Positions 1 to 9,361 are shown, numbered from the stretch's first letter. The stretch is 47,429 nucleotides of DNA from CAZJYI01 sp964550025 (GCA_964550025.1 CAZJYI010000086.1:1-47429), one strand, 5' to 3'. Numbers and translations are program-made. The notes: generated by a model not told the origin, from the sequence alone.

Positions 1-193
1 ACTCGCCTGTCAGCTCTTTGGGGAATCAACCCACGCAACTGCCATGCGCCCGGCGGCAAAGCGTCCCCCCCATCCCGCACCCGGGCAAGCGTAATGAACG
101 TTCTAGAGGGCAGATGCCTCACATCCGACCGGCATGCCGCGCGACGAACACCGCGGCCGAACGGAGCCCCCGCATCGCTCAGGCCCGCGCCCG

Positions 194-2605
194 TCAGCCT
201 GTCTCACCGCCTTTCCCCTTGCAGATCAGGTCGGTGATGGTGTCAAGCAGTTGCTGCGACAGGAACGGTTTCTGCAGGAAGGCCCAGGCTCCGCGCTCGA
301 GATAGCCGCGCACGTAGTCCTGGGAAAAGCCGGACATCATCACGACCTGTGCCGTGGGATCCACGGCCAGAATGGCTTCCAGTACGGCCTTCCCGTCCTC
401 ACCGGGCATTACCACGTCCACCAGCGACACCGTGATCTCTTCGGCGTGCTTGCGGAACAGCGCGACGGCGTCCTTTCCATTGCCCGCCGCAATGACGTGG
501 TATCCCGCGGCCTTGAGGAGTGCGGACAGCCATGTTCTGCAATCGTCCTGGTCGTCAACGACCAGCACGGCCCCCCCCCCCGTGGACACGCCTGCCACGG
601 GTTGCGGCCCCGCTTCGGCCGTAACGGCAGGGATGAAGAGGCGAAAGCTGGAACCGACTCCCTCTCGGCTGCGCACGCGCACCCAGCCCCCCCAGCGCTG
701 CAGGGAGCTCTGAACAATACTCAGCCCCAATCCCATGCTGGCGCCGGTCTCGTCCGTCGTGAAGAACGGGTCGAAAATGCGGTCGATGACCGACTTCGGG
801 ATTCCGACGCCGTTATCGCGGAACCGCAATACCACGAAATCGCCGGCCCGGGCATCCGGGTTGTAGCGGGTATGCCGCTCCTCGATCGTCCTCGTTTCGG
901 CATCGATGCGGATGAGCCCCCCGGACGGCACGGCCTTGACCGCGTTCAGCAAGAGGTTCATGACTACGTCACGGAGCTGCGTCTCGTCGGCAAGAACCGC
1001 CGGCAATTCGTCGGCATTGCGGATTCGGCAGGCGACCTGCTTCTCGCCGATGAAGTGCTCGACCAACGCAATGGTCTCGGTCAGCGTCTGCGTCAGGGAA
1101 ACGGACTCGATACGCGTTTCACCCCGCACGTCGCTGGCCCGCGCCACGCTCAGAAGACGCTTGGTGAGCCGACCGGCATAGCGCTGGGACTCCAACAGGC
1201 GCTGTGCGAGCTCGTGCGCCTGGGAATTCGGCATCAAGTGCTCCATGAGCGCGGAAGTGTTGCCGGTCATGAGCCCCAGCAGGTTGCTGAAGTCGTTTGC
1301 AATGCCTCCCGCGAGCTTGCCGATGGCCTCCATGCGCTGCTTGGCCAGGATCTTGTTCTCCATGATCCGCCGCTCGGTAACGTCGTCAAACAGCGACACG
1401 ATTTCACCCGAGGGCAGGCGGTAGACGTGGTTCTCTCGCCACCCGGAGATGCGCTCGTCCGTGTACAGGGCCGTCGATCGGCGCTCAGGCTTTCCGGTCC
1501 GCCACACCCGCTCAAACACGTCCAGGATCCCGAACTCCACAACGCCGGGGAACACCTCGCGGACGGGTCTCCCGACAACATCCCGCTTGCGTACGGAGTC
1601 GATCTTCTCGCCGGCGGGATTGACGTCCTTAATAATGAAATCCTCTGCCTCGCCGACCACCTCATAGACCATGACACCCGTACTCATCTGGTGAAACAGC
1701 TCACGAAAGCGTTCCTCGCTCGCCCGAAGGGCTTCCTCGGCCTGCTTGCGCGCCGTGATGTCGAAGAAGACCGAAGCCGTCCTGCCTTCACCCAGGGGAA
1801 ACACGGAAACGTTGTAGTGTTTCCCTGACTCTTCGAAAAACGACTCGAACGTCACGGAGCAGCCATTCTCGGCTACCTCGGCGTGTACCGGAAGATGGGC
1901 AGGTGAGTCGGTCTCGTAGAGCTCGGTCGCGGTCTTCCCCACGCTGTCGTCACGGCAGCGTCCCGTGATGCGTTCATAGGCGGGGTTTACGTCGACGACC
2001 CGGTAATCCTTGACCTTGCCTCGTTTATCGCGAATAAGCTCGTGGACGGAGACGGCTTCGCTCATGGCGGAGTACAGAGAGCGGAACTTCTCCTCGCTCT
2101 TCCTCAGGGCCTCCTCGGCAACCATCCTCTCGCTGATGTCCGTAACGAAGCCTTCGAGCGCCAGCAGCTCACCGGCTTTGGAAAAGACGCCGCACCCCTG
2201 CTCCCACACCCATCGCGTCTCACCGTCCGCCCGCGTGATGCGGTAGCGCAGCCGGAACGAGCGTTTGCGGTCAAGGGCCGCCTGGACATCCTGCCACACG
2301 CCGTCACGATCGTCGGGATGGACCAACTCCCCGTAGGCAATACGGCGGTTGTCGACGATATCATCGGGGTAATACCCCGTCAGCGCAATGCAGCCGTCAC
2401 TCACGAATTCCATCGTCCAATTGGAGTCGTTGCGGCAGCGATACGACATACCGGGGAGGTTGCGCATCAGTCCGGCCAACATGCGCTGCGTTTCGCGAAG
2501 CTCATCCGACTCGGCTTCAAGCTCCGCAACCCGCCGTATCAGCCTGGCTACGTCCCTCTCGCCCATCCGACGCGAGGCGTAACCCTTCTTTCGTGGCTCG
2601 GCCAC
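194..2605 (-). CDS. PAS hybrid sensor kinase with altered H-box
   Basis: About 803 aa, no membrane segment visible, so probably cytoplasmic. Order: coiled coil (about 18-46), three PAS domains (about 48-163, 168-288, 295-413), a DHp helix pair (418-488), HATPase_c (about 503-660; N box near 550-558, G1 DNGVGIP near 597-603, G2 GLGL near 625-628) and a receiver (680-793; acidic pair D684/D685, phosphoacceptor D730, S758, K779). The family would phosphorylate a His in GGIAHDFNN; here the motif reads GGIANDFSN, with Asn (codon AAC, 1295-1297) in place of that His. A run of 11 G lies in frame between HATPase and receiver. The GTG at 2605 has AGGAG seven bases upstream; the GTG at 2611 is too close to that site. 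It may act as a sensor or phosphatase rather than a self-phosphorylating kinase. Ligand unknown. Confidence 0.93.
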   Translation of the reverse strand: MAEPRKKGYASRRMGERDVARLIRRVAELEAESDELRETQRMLAGLMRNLPGMSYRCRNDSNWTMEFVSDGCIALTGYYPDDIVDNRRIAYGELVHPDDRDGVWQDVQAALDRKRSFRLRYRITRADGETRWVWEQGCGVFSKAGELLALEGFVTDISERMVAEEALRKSEEKFRSLYSAMSEAVSVHELIRDKRGKVKDYRVVDVNPAYERITGRCRDDSVGKTATELYETDSPAHLPVHAEVAENGCSVTFESFFEESGKHYNVSVFPLGEGRTASVFFDITARKQAEEALRASEERFRELFHQMSTGVMVYEVVGEAEDFIIKDVNPAGEKIDSVRKRDVVGRPVREVFPGVVEFGILDVFERVWRTGKPERRSTALYTDERISGWRENHVYRLPSGEIVSLFDDVTERRIMENKILAKQRMEAIGKLAGGIANDFSNLLGLMTGNTSALMEHLMPNSQAHELAQRLLESQRYAGRLTKRLLSVARASDVRGETRIESVSLTQTLTETIALVEHFIGEKQVACRIRNADELPAVLADETQLRDVVMNLLLNAVKAVPSGGLIRIDAETRTIEERHTRYNPDARAGDFVVLRFRDNGVGIPKSVIDRIFDPFFTTDETGASMGLGLSIVQSSLQRWGGWVRVRSREGVGSSFRLFIPAVTAEAGPQPVAGVSTGGGAVLVVDDQDDCRTWLSALLKAAGYHVIAAGNGKDAVALFRKHAEEITVSLVDVVMPGEDGKAVLEAILAVDPTAQVVMMSGFSQDYVRGYLERGAWAFLQKPFLSQQLLDTITDLICKGKGGETG
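571..581 (-). repeat. G11 homopolymer inside the sensor kinase gene
   Basis: Eleven consecutive C on the plus strand, read as 11 G in the gene. It encodes Gly-Gly-Gly in the linker between the HATPase and the receiver. Loss or gain of one base would leave the ATPase module but remove the receiver. Confidence 0.9.
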
Positions 2606-2682
2606 TGACACTCTCCTGCTAGCGATCTTCAGCCCGAAATGGCTACGGGCGGTATAGATAGGCCGGTCAACCTACTCCATGC

Positions 2683-2710
2683 AGTATATTGGACTGACGC
2701 GAGCTGTCAA
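2683..2710 (-). promoter_or_regulatory. Sigma-70-type promoter of the sensor kinase gene
   Basis: On the minus strand TTGACA (2710-2705) and TATACT (2688-2683) are separated by 16 bases, close to the housekeeping consensus. The predicted transcript starts about 70 bases before the GTG. No equally good promoter is seen for the divergent TPR gene. Confidence 0.65.
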
Positions 2711-2819
2711 GCGGAGCTTTGACACCACTGAAAGCCAGTTTTGGCTTGATATTTGGGCACCTGCGCGCCATAAATGCGCTTCCTTTCGCATCGGGAAGGA
2801 ATGAGAGGAATGCACTATC

Positions 2820-4304
2820 ATGGTCAATAGCGAGACAGACTCCCCCCGGGAGAACGAGCCGCAGGACGGCGAGCTCCTGGTTCGAACGCCTAAGAACGAA
2901 GCCACCGCTCCCGCGGAACACGCGCAGCAAGACGCCCAGCCTGCCCCGGAAACGGAGGGCAGTCGGGTGGAATCGGCAGCTCCCCTCGAAGACGAACAGC
3001 AGGACGCGCAGATCCCGGAGAAGACCGAGAGCGAAACGGCACCACCCTCGGGAGACGAGCAGGAAGACGTGCAGCTTGCACAGAAGACGGCAGGCGAAAC
3101 GGCTTCCCCCTCAGAAGAGGACGAACAGCAGGACGGGCAACTTGCCGAGCAGGCAGAGAGCGAAGAAGCGCCCTCGGAGGCCGGACAGAAGGATGTCCGG
3201 CTCCCGAAAAAGGCAAAGAGTAAAGCAAAGAGCAAGGGAAAAGCCTCCTCGAAGCGCAAGGGACGCGGCTCGCGGTCCCCTGCCAGAAAGGCGGAGCCCA
3301 GCCCCACGCCCCCCGAACAGCCGGAAGCCGTGGAGGAGCATCACGACGAGCTCCAGTTCCTCAGGGAAACGTACGAGAAGCACCGCATACCCGTGCTTGT
3401 CGGCCTCTGCGCCGTCATGGCCGCCATCATTGCCGTACCGACGCTGCGGTCGCGCAAGGAAGCAACGCGAAGCCGCGCGATGGCCGAGCTTGGAAGAGCC
3501 CAGACAACGCAGGACCTGGAAGCCCTCGTCGCCCGGCACCCGTCCGCCCCGGCCGGGAGACTGGCGGTGCTGCTCCTGGCGAAGATGTACTACAACGCCG
3601 GCAGCTACGAACTGGCCCTGACGCAGTATACCGAGTTCCTTGACAAGAACGCCGGGCACGAGATGGCAGCCGCGGCCGAAATGGGCCGGATACACTGCGC
3701 CGAAGCCATGGGACAGACAGATGCAGCTCTGGCCGATTTCACGGCGTTCGCCGAGAAGAACCCGTCACACTACCTGGCGCCGGAGGCCATCTTCGCGCGG
3801 GGACGTTGCCTGGAGCAACTCAGCCGCTACGAGGAAGCCAGGGCGACCTACGAGGAGTTCGTCCAGAACAACCCCGAAAGCGAATGGCTGGCGCGAGCCG
3901 AGGAATTGCTGGACATCGTGAAGCGCAGGATCGCCCGGCAGGGCCGCCCGCTGCCGGAGCCCGTCATGCAGCCCGCGGCACTCACCGGCACACCCATGCC
4001 GCCCGACGTCCTGCCCTTCGACCTGGGACCGACGCCAACACTGCCGACCCCAACGGTGCCGGCAGTCACAACACCGGACACCAACGCCCAACCCGCGGCT
4101 ACCAACGTAGAGCCGGCGGTACCGGCCGTGACAACGCCGGCCACCAACGTCGAGAAGGCGGTGCCGGTCGTGACAACGCCGGCGACCAACGTAGAGCCGG
4201 CGGTGCCAGCCGTGACAACGCCGGCTACCAACGACCCGCAGGCGGTGACCAACATCCCTCTGCCGGCAACAGACGCCGCACCACCGCCGGCTGCCGCACC
4301 GTAG
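2820..4304 (+). CDS. Membrane-anchored TPR protein with repeat-rich tails
   Basis: 494 aa. Residues 1-125 are acidic and contain about five loose copies of a 21-23 residue repeat around EQQDAQ. A basic Lys/Arg-rich stretch (126-157) precedes a single membrane helix (about 189-208). TPR-like helical repeats follow (about 225-372), including motifs such as AGSYELALTQYTEFLDK and LSRYEEARATYEEFVQ. The end (about 410-490) is Pro/Thr/Ala-rich with 14-residue repeats containing AVTTPATN. The layout suggests an inner-membrane protein with the TPR part outside the cytoplasm, as in tetratricopeptide proteins next to YfgM/BamD-like assembly factors, but no specific partner is recognised. The start has GAGAGGA about ten bases upstream. 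Function unknown. Confidence 0.85.
   Translation: MVNSETDSPRENEPQDGELLVRTPKNEATAPAEHAQQDAQPAPETEGSRVESAAPLEDEQQDAQIPEKTESETAPPSGDEQEDVQLAQKTAGETASPSEEDEQQDGQLAEQAESEEAPSEAGQKDVRLPKKAKSKAKSKGKASSKRKGRGSRSPARKAEPSPTPPEQPEAVEEHHDELQFLRETYEKHRIPVLVGLCAVMAAIIAVPTLRSRKEATRSRAMAELGRAQTTQDLEALVARHPSAPAGRLAVLLLAKMYYNAGSYELALTQYTEFLDKNAGHEMAAAAEMGRIHCAEAMGQTDAALADFTAFAEKNPSHYLAPEAIFARGRCLEQLSRYEEARATYEEFVQNNPESEWLARAEELLDIVKRRIARQGRPLPEPVMQPAALTGTPMPPDVLPFDLGPTPTLPTPTVPAVTTPDTNAQPAATNVEPAVPAVTTPATNVEKAVPVVTTPATNVEPAVPAVTTPATNDPQAVTNIPLPATDAAPPPAAAP
4110..4250 (+). repeat. 42-bp coding minisatellite in the TPR protein
   Basis: Three near-identical 42-bp units encode VEPAVPAVTTPATN and close variants (one has VEKAVPVV). 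Unit number is likely variable between strains. It lies in the C-terminal low-complexity tail. Confidence 0.8.
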
Positions 4305-4318
4305 CGGATCGAGCAAGC

Positions 4319-4376
4319 GTAGCCGAGCAAGTGTGGGGACGAGGTGTGGTCTCCGGTCGGTCCAGACACTTGCTCG
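4319..4376. terminator. GTAG-headed hairpin between convergent genes
   Basis: GTAGC at 4319 is followed by a perfect 11-bp inverted repeat (4324-4334 with 4366-4376) around a 31-base loop that can pair further (GGAC with GTCC). It sits between the convergent TPR and WD40 genes and may terminate both transcripts. There is no strong T tract. The GTAG head also fits the REP-like elements elsewhere in the window. Confidence 0.5.
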
Positions 4377-4410
4377 CACTCTTGACCGCCAGCCTTGCCC
4401 ATACGTGGCG

Positions 4411-7401
4411 CTATCGGCCGGCGGGCACTTTCCAGATGCGGATGGTCTTGTCACGCGAACCGGAGGCAATAAACCGTCCGTCCGGCGAGAAGGCGAGGCA
4501 GCGAATCTCCATGGTGTGCTCGCGGAAGGTTTTGAGCGCCTGCCCCTTGGCGGTATCCCACAGGACCACGACTCCGGAGCTGTCGCCCGACGCGGCCGTC
4601 TTGCCGTTGGGCGAGACCGCTACGGAAAGGACATTATCCTTGTGCTCGCTGAGTTCGTGCACGCGACGCTTCCGCGTCAGGTCCCACCAGAATACGACCT
4701 CGTCGTCGCCACCGGTGACGGCATACTTGCCGTCGCGCGTGACGCCGATGCCATTGATCTGCGAAGTGTGCCCCCGCAAGTCGCGGAGGGAGTTACCCGT
4801 CCATACATATAGCAGTTTCGGGTCTGCATACGACGCGAACAGCACCGTGGGACCTCGCGTCCCGAGTGCCATCGCAGACAGAGCTGCCGATCTCTGGCGC
4901 TCATACCCCCGTGTAATCAGTTGGGTCAGCTGCGCGTGCCCCACATGCTTGCCCGCCGGGCGGTTCTTCAAAGGACTCCAATAGTAGAAGCCCGTAGCGT
5001 TCTTCATCGCCCCTTCCCCCCTGACGGCAAACGCTACCAACTGCCCATCCGGGGAAGCCGCACATTCGAAAACGCCCCCGTGGTTCCTGCCACCAATCTT
5101 GCTCGGCAGGCCTGCGGACGGGCGCTGCATCGAGCGTCCCCTGACGATGTCGACGTATTGATAGAGCCTGGAGGTGCCGCTGTAGTACAAGGCAAATCTG
5201 CCATCAGGCGTGATCTGTCGACAGTTCTCGTTGAAACTCCTGTCGTCTCGCGCGGCAACATCCAGGACGGCGATGCTCCGGACCTCTTTCCGGCTGCCTA
5301 TGTCCCAAACTCGCAGAGCGTGACCTGATGCCGAATTGCCGAAGTAGGACCCGCTCGAGATGACCTGCTTGCCGTCCGCAAAGAACCCAACATGGCTGAC
5401 AGCGGAGGGGTGCCCTTCGAGTACAGCCAGGCAGTCGCCCTTGGCTCGGAATGGTCGTGCCGTGCGCTTGGGAAGCTGCCAGAAGAGCAGTTCGCCCGCC
5501 CCGGCAGACAGGGCATGGTGCCCGTCCGGCGACAAGGCCACTGCGGAGGGAGGCGACTGATGGTCGGAGTACTCGGCCAGTACGGCAAGCGTGTCGGTCT
5601 CGACGATTCGGATTCTCTTGTCGGTACACGCCACAGCCAAGCTACTCCCATCCCTTGCGTGGGCCACGTCGCGGATTCTGTACTTGCTGGCTTTCGTTTC
5701 TTTGATCTCGATCCAATTGCTTGTCCGCCACAGGCAAAGCCGATCCGGCTCGTAGGTCAGGCAGCGCTGCGCGGGAGTAACCACGGCTCCGATAATCTGA
5801 CCGCGACGAATCTTCATCGTGGTCGCTTTGCCAGACCGGCCATCCATAACGTAGATGTGACAGAGGTAGTACTCCGTTCTGCTGGAAAGGAATCCTTTCA
5901 TGGGCTTGACGGCAACAATCAGCAGACGTTTGCCCTTGTCGAAGAACTTCAGGGCCATGACATCTGCTTCGAGGATGCTCGTGGACGTCTGGAGGCGAGA
6001 GACACGGATCTTCTTCGTCTCCCGTTCAGAGGCCAGACTCCAGAACCGCAGATCGTCATGCGCACCCGTAGCCAACTGCTTTCCACCCGGCACGAACGCA
6101 ACAGATCGCACGGCCGAATCGTGACCAATCAGGCGCTGCAGGGCCTTGCCTGTCTCCACGCTCCAAACGCGTGCGGTCTTGTCCTCGCCAGCGGTGGCGA
6201 AGCGCTGCCCGTCGCTACACACCGCCAGGTCGTGGATGCGTCCCTTGTGCCCGGTGAAGGTCTGCACGGCTTTCCAGGCGGCAATATCCCATAGCAACAC
6301 CGATCCGTCCAACAACGCCAGCAGCGCACGTTTGCCGTCGGGCAAGAAACGCACCTGTGTGGCCTCAGCGGGCAGCCCCTTGTATCGCTTTCGCGTAAGC
6401 GAAGGCTTTGGTTTCGGGGGGGATTTCCTGGCCACGGGTGCTTTGGCAGCCTCACGACGGGCGTTCTCGGTGGGAAGCCGTCTCCGCACCCGCTCGCGCA
6501 TCGCAATGGCTAGATGCTCCTCCCTCGGCAGAAGACGGGAGGGCAGCTTGCCGGATCTGCGCAGGGATGTGAAGTCACGGTCACTGAGTGAACTCAGGAA
6601 TCTGTCCACGTGCGGGTCGGACGTAGCAAGACGGACCGAGCCCAGCAACGCCGACGCCTCCGTGCGCTGCGTGCCGTGCGAGTTCCGCAGGTATTCAGTC
6701 AGCGTGCGTTCCGCTTCGCTGTACGCCCGTCGCGCCACCTGCTGGCGCGCCTCTTGATACTCCGCGTCGGCAATCAACCGCGACCTGCGCTCCCTGACCT
6801 CCGCTGACAGCTTTTCAAGCGCCTTGCGATCACTCGGGTCGAGATTGCTCGCCAGCACGCGCTGCAGGTCTTCGGTCAGGGCGGGGGCGTCCTTCAGGGC
6901 GCCGTCCGAGACCCATCGGCTGGCCGCCACAATGCACCGCTGGACGTCTGCGTCGGGATCTGCCCCCTGCGTGGTAGCCTCCGCCGCCGGGGTAGGGGGC
7001 ACGCTCCCGGGGCCATCGTGTTTGCGATCCGATGGCGACTCAAACGCGCCCAGCATGTAGCAGGCTATCAGGACCGCGGCCACCACACCTGCCCCGGTCG
7101 TCCCCCACAGGAGCTTCTTGCCTTGCGCGAAGGAAGTACGCGTCGTGTCCGGCTCGACCGGCTCCACCGTCACCGGCTGCACGAGCGGCGCGTCTTCAGG
7201 TGAGGCCCGCTGCTCGGCGTCGGTCGTGAGGTATGCCACCAACTCTCCTTCCCCTGCGGCAACCCGGAACACCATTCCACATGTCTTGCATCGCGCAACC
7301 TTCCCGACATGTTTGCTCGACAGGTGAATCGCCTTGCCACACGACGGATTCGGGCAACGTGTCTCAACGGGCATCTGCGGGCTGCGCCTCTCGACGGCCA
7401 T
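4411..7401 (-). CDS. WD40 beta-propeller protein with zinc ribbon and membrane helix
   Basis: 996 aa from the ATG at 7401, which has GGGGAG seven bases upstream; the longer frame to 7515 lacks such a site. An N-terminal zinc ribbon of the MJ0042 kind uses C16, C21, C38 and C41. One membrane helix spans about 97-120. Residues about 150-330 are charged and helical. From about 370 to the end are WD40 repeats, for example GHKGRIHDLAVCSDGQRFATAG and the last repeat HTMEIRCLAFSPDGRFIASG ending in SRDKTIRIW. The zinc ribbon should be cytoplasmic and the propeller on the other side of the membrane. Such proteins are common in planctomycetes and relatives, where they are scaffolds of unknown role. No kinase or caspase domain is attached. 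Confidence 0.87.
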   Translation of the reverse strand: MAVERRSPQMPVETRCPNPSCGKAIHLSSKHVGKVARCKTCGMVFRVAAGEGELVAYLTTDAEQRASPEDAPLVQPVTVEPVEPDTTRTSFAQGKKLLWGTTGAGVVAAVLIACYMLGAFESPSDRKHDGPGSVPPTPAAEATTQGADPDADVQRCIVAASRWVSDGALKDAPALTEDLQRVLASNLDPSDRKALEKLSAEVRERRSRLIADAEYQEARQQVARRAYSEAERTLTEYLRNSHGTQRTEASALLGSVRLATSDPHVDRFLSSLSDRDFTSLRRSGKLPSRLLPREEHLAIAMRERVRRRLPTENARREAAKAPVARKSPPKPKPSLTRKRYKGLPAEATQVRFLPDGKRALLALLDGSVLLWDIAAWKAVQTFTGHKGRIHDLAVCSDGQRFATAGEDKTARVWSVETGKALQRLIGHDSAVRSVAFVPGGKQLATGAHDDLRFWSLASERETKKIRVSRLQTSTSILEADVMALKFFDKGKRLLIVAVKPMKGFLSSRTEYYLCHIYVMDGRSGKATTMKIRRGQIIGAVVTPAQRCLTYEPDRLCLWRTSNWIEIKETKASKYRIRDVAHARDGSSLAVACTDKRIRIVETDTLAVLAEYSDHQSPPSAVALSPDGHHALSAGAGELLFWQLPKRTARPFRAKGDCLAVLEGHPSAVSHVGFFADGKQVISSGSYFGNSASGHALRVWDIGSRKEVRSIAVLDVAARDDRSFNENCRQITPDGRFALYYSGTSRLYQYVDIVRGRSMQRPSAGLPSKIGGRNHGGVFECAASPDGQLVAFAVRGEGAMKNATGFYYWSPLKNRPAGKHVGHAQLTQLITRGYERQRSAALSAMALGTRGPTVLFASYADPKLLYVWTGNSLRDLRGHTSQINGIGVTRDGKYAVTGGDDEVVFWWDLTRKRRVHELSEHKDNVLSVAVSPNGKTAASGDSSGVVVLWDTAKGQALKTFREHTMEIRCLAFSPDGRFIASGSRDKTIRIWKVPAGR

Positions 7402-8122
7402 TTGTGATCTCCCCAGCAGCCGTGGCCTTCGCCGTGAGTGGATGAGTCGCCGGGCCGGCACCCCAATCGGCACCAAACGACAGCCTCTGCCCGACAGGCC
7501 GTAGAGTGTCCACACCCCCGCGCGCTTGTCAAGTCAAGGACAACGCGTCACGAATCACGGTCTCGTTCACAAAACGTACTGCCGCGTCCTATCGTTTCAG
7601 ACGGATATCCGCCCGGAAAGCCTCATTCGTGAGAGAACTCGTCTTTAGAGATTACTTGCGATCTCTTTGCAGGGTCTTGACATCCGTTCGGGTTCTCCGC
7701 TCACAGGGTTCTGTCGCCAATACGACCAGAATAGTAACACATTGGTCCACATGGTGTTGCGCCTGCCAGGGCCGGTCTCCGTGCCACGCGTAACAGAATC
7801 CTGACAATTGGCCGCGGAAAGGTCCGACCCCCTCGTTTCGGAAACTGTCACGGAATGCGTGGCACAAGCGGTGCTCTTATTTATCACGGGGCTCGCGGGA
7901 AGGGGCATGCAAAGAGCTCGAAACGATGGACTGCCTGCAACAAGTTGCCTGGTCACGAAAGAGGATGGCGCGACGCATGGCCGCACAGCAAATCAAGCGT
8001 TGCGCTGTGGAGCTCGGGACGAGCCTCGCGACGTTGGGCTTTCTGGTGGCGTGCTTTCGCTACCGGCACCAGCTCATGCGACTCTTCCGCATGCTCGTGG
8101 GTTAGACTGACAGGAATCTCAG
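7402..8122. other. 721-bp region without a confident gene
   Basis: Apart from a 46-codon candidate at 7965-8105, no reading frame here has coding character. I searched for tmRNA (because smpB is near), RNase P RNA and SRP RNA, and found no recognisable ends or conserved cores. The stretch is less repetitive than other gaps in the window. Confidence 0.5.
7965..8105 (+). CDS. Possible small membrane protein (46 aa)
   Basis: ATG to TAG frame of 47 codons. The product is basic at both ends with a central hydrophobic stretch (LGTSLATLGFLVACF), so it could be a single-pass membrane peptide. A second in-frame ATG at 7977 has GAGG better spaced upstream. It ends 18 bases before the tatA stop codon on the other strand. 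Not recognised as any family; it may be a chance frame. Confidence 0.25.
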   Translation: MARRMAAQQIKRCAVELGTSLATLGFLVACFRYRHQLMRLFRMLVG

Positions 8123-8398
8123 TCAGGCGGTCTTCTCTTCGTCTCCGGCGGATTTTTCGGCGTCCTTGTCAGGCTCGGCGGTCGCTTCGACGGCCTCGTT
8201 GAGCGATACCGATTCGTCGACCTCGGAAAGGCTCTTCAGCCCCTCTTCGCGTCCTTTCTTGAACTCACTCAGGCTCTTGCCGAGCGAGCGCGAGAGCTCG
8301 GGCAGTTTCTTCGCGCCGAAAAGCAGAAGCACGACGAAGAGAATAACGAGTATTTCGGGAAGACCGGGGGTCCCGCCGGCAAAAAAGGCAACTGTCAT
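8123..8398 (-). CDS. tatA: Sec-independent translocase protein TatA
   Basis: 91 aa, normal for TatA. It forms the pore or membrane-weakening subunit of the twin-arginine pathway, which exports folded proteins. Visible are a short periplasmic N-terminus, the membrane helix (about 13-27), the LFGAKKLPELSRSLGKSL hinge and amphipathic helix, and an acidic tail. AGGAG lies about nine bases before the ATG. tatB and tatC are not in the window. TatB is a possible alternative, but the FG hinge and short length favour TatA. Confidence 0.93.
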   Translation of the reverse strand: MTVAFFAGGTPGLPEILVILFVVLLLFGAKKLPELSRSLGKSLSEFKKGREEGLKSLSEVDESVSLNEAVEATAEPDKDAEKSAGDEEKTA

Positions 8399-8443
8399 GG
8401 CTCAAACTCCTGTCGCTTGTTTTTCCCTTCCAAATCCACCCCA

Positions 8444-8472
8444 AGTATCCCACTTCGCGCCCGACCAATCAA
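8444..8472 (-). promoter_or_regulatory. Probable tatA promoter
   Basis: TTGATT (8472-8467) and GATACT (8449-8444) on the minus strand are spaced 17 bases apart, each matching four of six consensus bases. It is placed to start about 40 bases before the tatA ATG. Confidence 0.45.
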
Positions 8473-8488
8473 GGCCGGATTGGGTGTC

Positions 8489-8513
8489 GGTTATTCGTTA
8501 TTGGTTATTGGGG
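8489..8513. repeat. 7-bp array, GGTTATT family
   Basis: Three and a half tandem units: GGTTATT, CGTTATT, GGTTATT, GGGG. It lies between smpB and tatA. A short AATCCGC-type remnant follows at about 8594-8608. Confidence 0.75.
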
Positions 8514-8611
8514 CAAGATTCTCACAGGCCTTGGATCGGGCATGGTTTCCTGTTAGCCGACCCGCCGACTCTGGAACACGCTCCCTCCCGTTTCCCCAAT
8601 CCGCAATCGGG

Positions 8612-9085
8612 CTACCGCCCCTCCCGCGCAATGGCGCGCTCGGCCTCGCGCTGTGCCGTCTTGCGCTTCAAGGTCTCGCGCTTGTCTGCCAGGCGCTTGC
8701 CGCGACAGACGCCGATCTCCACTTTGACGCGCCCCTTCTTCAAGTAGAGCGACAGCGGAATCAGGGCATGCCCTTTCTGCTCATCGTGAACCGTCAGGCG
8801 CCGTATCTCGCGCCGGTGCAGCAGCAGTTGTCTGGGCCGTTCGGGATCGTGGTTGAAATGGCTGCCGTGCTCGTAGGTGGCAATGTTCATTCCCGCCAGG
8901 TAGGCCTGCCCCTCCTCGATCCGCACGTGGGCGCCGGCAAGACTCACCTGCCCCGCACGAACGGATTTCACCTCCGTACCGCGCAACGCAATCCCCGCCT
9001 CGATACGTTCGAGGACATGGTAGTCATGCCGTGCACGTCGATTGGACGCAATACGCTTGAAGTGCTGATTGGCGGAAGCGGACAT
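8612..9085 (-). CDS. smpB: SsrA-binding protein SmpB
   Basis: 157 aa, full length. SmpB binds tmRNA and brings it to stalled ribosomes for trans-translation. Conserved family motifs are visible: RRARHDYHVLERIEAGIALRG, TEVKSVRAG, AYLAGMNIATYE, the RKLLLH-like RQLLLHRREI, and a basic tail with GKRLADKRETLKRK. It follows rpoZ by 45 bases on the same strand. The tmRNA gene itself was not found here. Confidence 0.97.
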   Translation of the reverse strand: MSASANQHFKRIASNRRARHDYHVLERIEAGIALRGTEVKSVRAGQVSLAGAHVRIEEGQAYLAGMNIATYEHGSHFNHDPERPRQLLLHRREIRRLTVHDEQKGHALIPLSLYLKKGRVKVEIGVCRGKRLADKRETLKRKTAQREAERAIAREGR

Positions 9086-9130
9086 GCCTTTGACGCCATT
9101 TTCCGCGCTGAAGACCTTCTCGAACGGGCC

Positions 9131-9361
9131 TCAGACGGTATCCTCCGACCCCTCGGGTGCCGCGAAATCCATCTCGGCGATCAGGACGCCTTCGGCAATC
9201 TCCCGCAACGCAATGTCAACCATATCCTCGTGAGGACCCTCGGGCTTCACGTACGGACGAAAGCCCGTGGTCAACTGTCGAACGCGCTTGGACACCATGT
9301 TGATCAGGATGGGTATGCTGGGGACGCGTTCCTTGGCCTTGTTCAAGAGCTCAATGTTCAA
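9131..9361 (-). CDS. rpoZ: RNA polymerase omega subunit
   Basis: 76 aa from a TTG start at 9361 (AGGAG seven bases upstream). The longer frame to 9439 would run through the groEL terminator and is rejected. The product reads NIELLNKAKERVPSIPILIN then SKRVRQLTTGFRPYV and EDMVDIALREIAEG, the omega fold that clamps the beta-prime subunit. It is first in a two-gene unit with smpB. Confidence 0.88.
   Translation of the reverse strand: MNIELLNKAKERVPSIPILINMVSKRVRQLTTGFRPYVKPEGPHEDMVDIALREIAEGVLIAEMDFAAPEGSEDTV

Noticed and set aside
3806..4984. 392-codon plus-strand frame across the TPR and WD40 genes
   Set aside because: It is an out-of-frame shadow of both genes and runs through the intergenic hairpin.
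7516..8122. tmRNA gene near smpB
   Set aside because: No tRNA-Ala-like ends, no GTTCGAATC-type T arm and no tag reading frame were found on either strand.
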